Shown here in pieces: positions 62,301-64,000 of a stretch of DNA of 64,000 nucleotides (positions are counted from its first letter, which is position 1; each line of letters opens with the position of its first letter). The translations under genes and the position numbers were made by a program. The stretch is from Dipetalonema caudispina (Eukaryota; Nematoda; Chromadorea; Rhabditida; Onchocercidae), in assembly GCA_013365325.1 (NCBI GenBank), contig JABVXV010000050.1, positions 1 through 64,000 of the forward strand, written 5' to 3'. The notes beneath the pieces are model-generated. The model saw only the letters and a list, made by a program, of their open reading frames with translations. It made no database searches and was not told where the DNA came from.

Positions 62301-64000
62301 TATATGCATCTTATCTTACTTACCGCTTTTTTGGTTCTTATAACTCTGTTTAATAGTTTTGGAAAACGATTCATTAAATGTGAGAATTCTTTTGAAGAGA
62401 AAAAGTTTTAAAGGCTAAGAGAGATGAAAGAGATATAATCAAACCACTTTTTATCTCTCGCATATTTGTCGCTCAAAATTTTTTGGAATGATAGATATTA
62501 TTGGTGAAGATTTTAATTATGTTAAAAAAACTCCCTCTCCCCCATATGATATTACTAATAAATCAATGACAATTGCTAGATTTTGCAGTAGTATTACTGT
62601 AGTAGGTATACTGTGCACAACAGTTACAGTATGACTAGTTCTAGTTAACTAAATACTAAAAAGATAAGCAAACAATAGCAAGACAACATAACTCATGGAT
62701 TTTTTCAATCGTTCCATTTTAAAATGGATCTTATCTATTCAGGGATTTGTTGGGTACCTTTTACAGTATTCGTAATTTTACTTGTTGAAATTTTCATCTC
62801 TGCTTGTACAAAAATCATTCAGCGAGATGTTGATCTGCGATGTATTCATGAACCTATCGAATTAATGCCAAGTAAATTATATCTTTTTTTTCTGGCTCAT
62901 TTTCTAATAGATGTTAGAAAATATGATTCCCAGTTGTTTCTGATTCTTTATTTTTTTTTTTTTTTTTTACAAAATGCTTCGTATGACTTTAGAAATAATA
63001 TCACAGTTTTGTCTTGCAATTACACGACCGGACAGAAAATCTGAGATACCCATATCTTGTAGTTGAATGACTCCTATTAATGAATTTTGACGTAATGTAA
63101 TTAGTGTAAACAAAAGAGGTGAAGAGAGAAAACATGAGTTCATATCCATTATCCAAATATATCACATCGTAATGTTGATTTTTTTTTTTGCCTTAAAAAA
63201 AAGATCAAAAATTAATTTGAAAGTTAAATTTCCAGAAGATCATTATTATGATCAAGTCCCAGTACTATTGTATTTACCGCCGAACTATACAGCAGTATCA
63301 CCAATAAGTGCAACAACTCAGCCGTCTGTTATGAAACATTTCTGCGAGTAAAATTACAAAAAAATGTTTCGCCAAAAAATATTTTATTCATAGGGAAATT
63401 TTAAATTTACAATTTTCAAAAATTCATTTATCAATCAAGAATTTTTTTTTAATTATAATAAATGTTAATATTTTTTATGAAATACAATGAATAAGTAGTA
63501 AGTAAATAATTAACTGATAAGTCTGAAGAATGGTTGAGGAAAAGGAAACATGAAAGTGATAATAAATTAAATTATGAATTAATAAATTTTATCGATCGAT
63601 GACTTCCTACTCCATACAATATTTTCCTAATATCATACCTTTTCATAGTTCTAAGATTTCTCCCTTTTTGAAATTAAATGAATTCCTAAATTGCCGACCC
63701 ATTGCATTTTGTTTCAATTTCAATTTAATTTTATTCTTACCATTTAATTAGCTCTTTCTTAAAAAAGAAGGAATTGAATTGAAATAAAAGTAATACAATT
63801 CTGTTATTATTTATCCCACCAAAAAATAAATTTTTGATCTGTGACCCATCCAATAACTTTAAATAAATAGCGCGTGTTAAGCTGATTTCCTTATAAAATA
63901 AAATTAAAAATGAAATCAGTCCTTTCCTGATTTACCTGTCTCTTTCGAATTCCAAATAAGTCAGCTTACTCATAAATAATGAACCTCTTAATCAGGTAAT
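59386..64000 (+). CDS. Divergent cation-chloride cotransporter (SLC12 family), 5' part
   Basis: N-terminal part of an SLC12 transporter, the family that moves Cl- with K+ and/or Na+ across the plasma membrane. Exons: 59386-59536, 60227-60318, 60459-60629, 60915-61029, 61500-61633, 62262-62379, 62743-62871, 63236-63347; 340 residues so far. After an 80-residue cytosolic start come GTLGVFSGVYISYMQNILLL (helix 1), AIATNG with GGPFTTIAYSLGN (helix 2, the family's best-known core), AGVMLCLANCGFTGICLTIC (helix 3), LILLTAFLVLITLFNSFGK (helix 4) and CWVPFTVFVILLVEIFISAC (helix 5). The large extracellular loop then begins. Exon 2 is inferred: exon 1 ends in phase 1, exon 3 opens in phase 0, and this 92-nt open stretch between TTGTAG and GTAAGA fits. 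At 63346 the frame either stops (TAA at 63349) or uses a GTAAAA donor; the second is likely, since seven or so helices are still missing. It matches neither KCC nor NKCC closely. Confidence 0.85.
61032..61083. repeat. Two-copy 26-bp tandem duplication at an intron start
   Basis: Two copies of a 26-bp unit (AAGCAAATTAGCGCAATAATTTAATT) lie directly after the GT of the cotransporter's exon 4 donor. The second copy lacks the GT, so the donor itself is not duplicated. Confidence 0.9.
63352..64000. other. Right edge: probable cotransporter intron
   Basis: AT-rich, no exon visible. It is most likely intron of the cotransporter gene, which would run on past the window. Confidence 0.5.

Noticed and set aside
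1..64000. Possible CRISPR array, transposon or viral insertion
   Set aside because: No regularly spaced repeats, terminal inverted repeats, transposase, integrase or reverse-transcriptase motifs were seen; all repeats are microsatellites, homopolymers or short two-copy duplications.

Overview
The window looks like nuclear DNA of a parasitic roundworm, most likely a filarial (spirurid, clade III) nematode. It is strongly AT-rich and full of A/T homopolymers. The genes are cut into many short exons with GT-AG introns whose 3' ends read T-rich-CAG. Several start codons lie just behind a lone 3' splice acceptor, as expected for spliced-leader trans-splicing. One gene is a nematode cuticle collagen, and another is PIR-1, best known from the C. 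elegans small-RNA pathway. The species cannot be fixed from sequence alone. No bacterial operon, CRISPR array, tRNA, rRNA or recognisable transposon was found.

I rebuilt eleven protein-coding genes by joining exons whose splice sites and reading phases agree. From left to right: pir-1 RNA phosphatase (+, 4082-6001, 251 aa); a small predicted secreted protein (+, 9442-11600, 95 aa); a class II histone deacetylase (-, 14917-19057, about 511 aa); Sec61 beta (+, 26341-26772, 88 aa); NSUN1/NOP2 rRNA cytosine methyltransferase (+, 28013-35585, 19 exons, 720 aa); a small membrane protein of unknown function (-, 37193-38246, 116 aa); a cuticle collagen (+, 41309-43410, 374 aa); an unrecognised lysine/serine-rich protein with a 17-nt micro-exon (+, 44238-47408, 262 aa); a YIPF1/2-type Golgi membrane protein (-, 49996-52569, 345 aa); a ZRANB2-type zinc-finger splicing protein (-, 54544-57474, 361 aa); and the 5' part of a divergent cation-chloride cotransporter (+, 59386 to beyond 63347).

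The space between genes is AT-rich non-coding DNA with microsatellites, long A/T runs and three short tandem duplications. The longest gap (19058-26315) has a clear G-over-C excess on the plus strand in most lines sampled, as do plus-strand transcribed regions here. It may be an outron or an undetected non-coding transcript.

The genes are mostly unrelated housekeeping functions: chromatin, ER translocation, ribosome biogenesis, Golgi traffic, splicing and ion transport. Nematode-specific items (collagen, secreted protein, two orphan proteins) lie among them. I see no gene cluster forming one new pathway. The points most worth following up are the orphan genes, a phase-compatible alternative last exon behind Sec61 beta, a cysteine-rich insert in the RS tail of the ZRANB2 homologue, and the skewed 7-kb gap.
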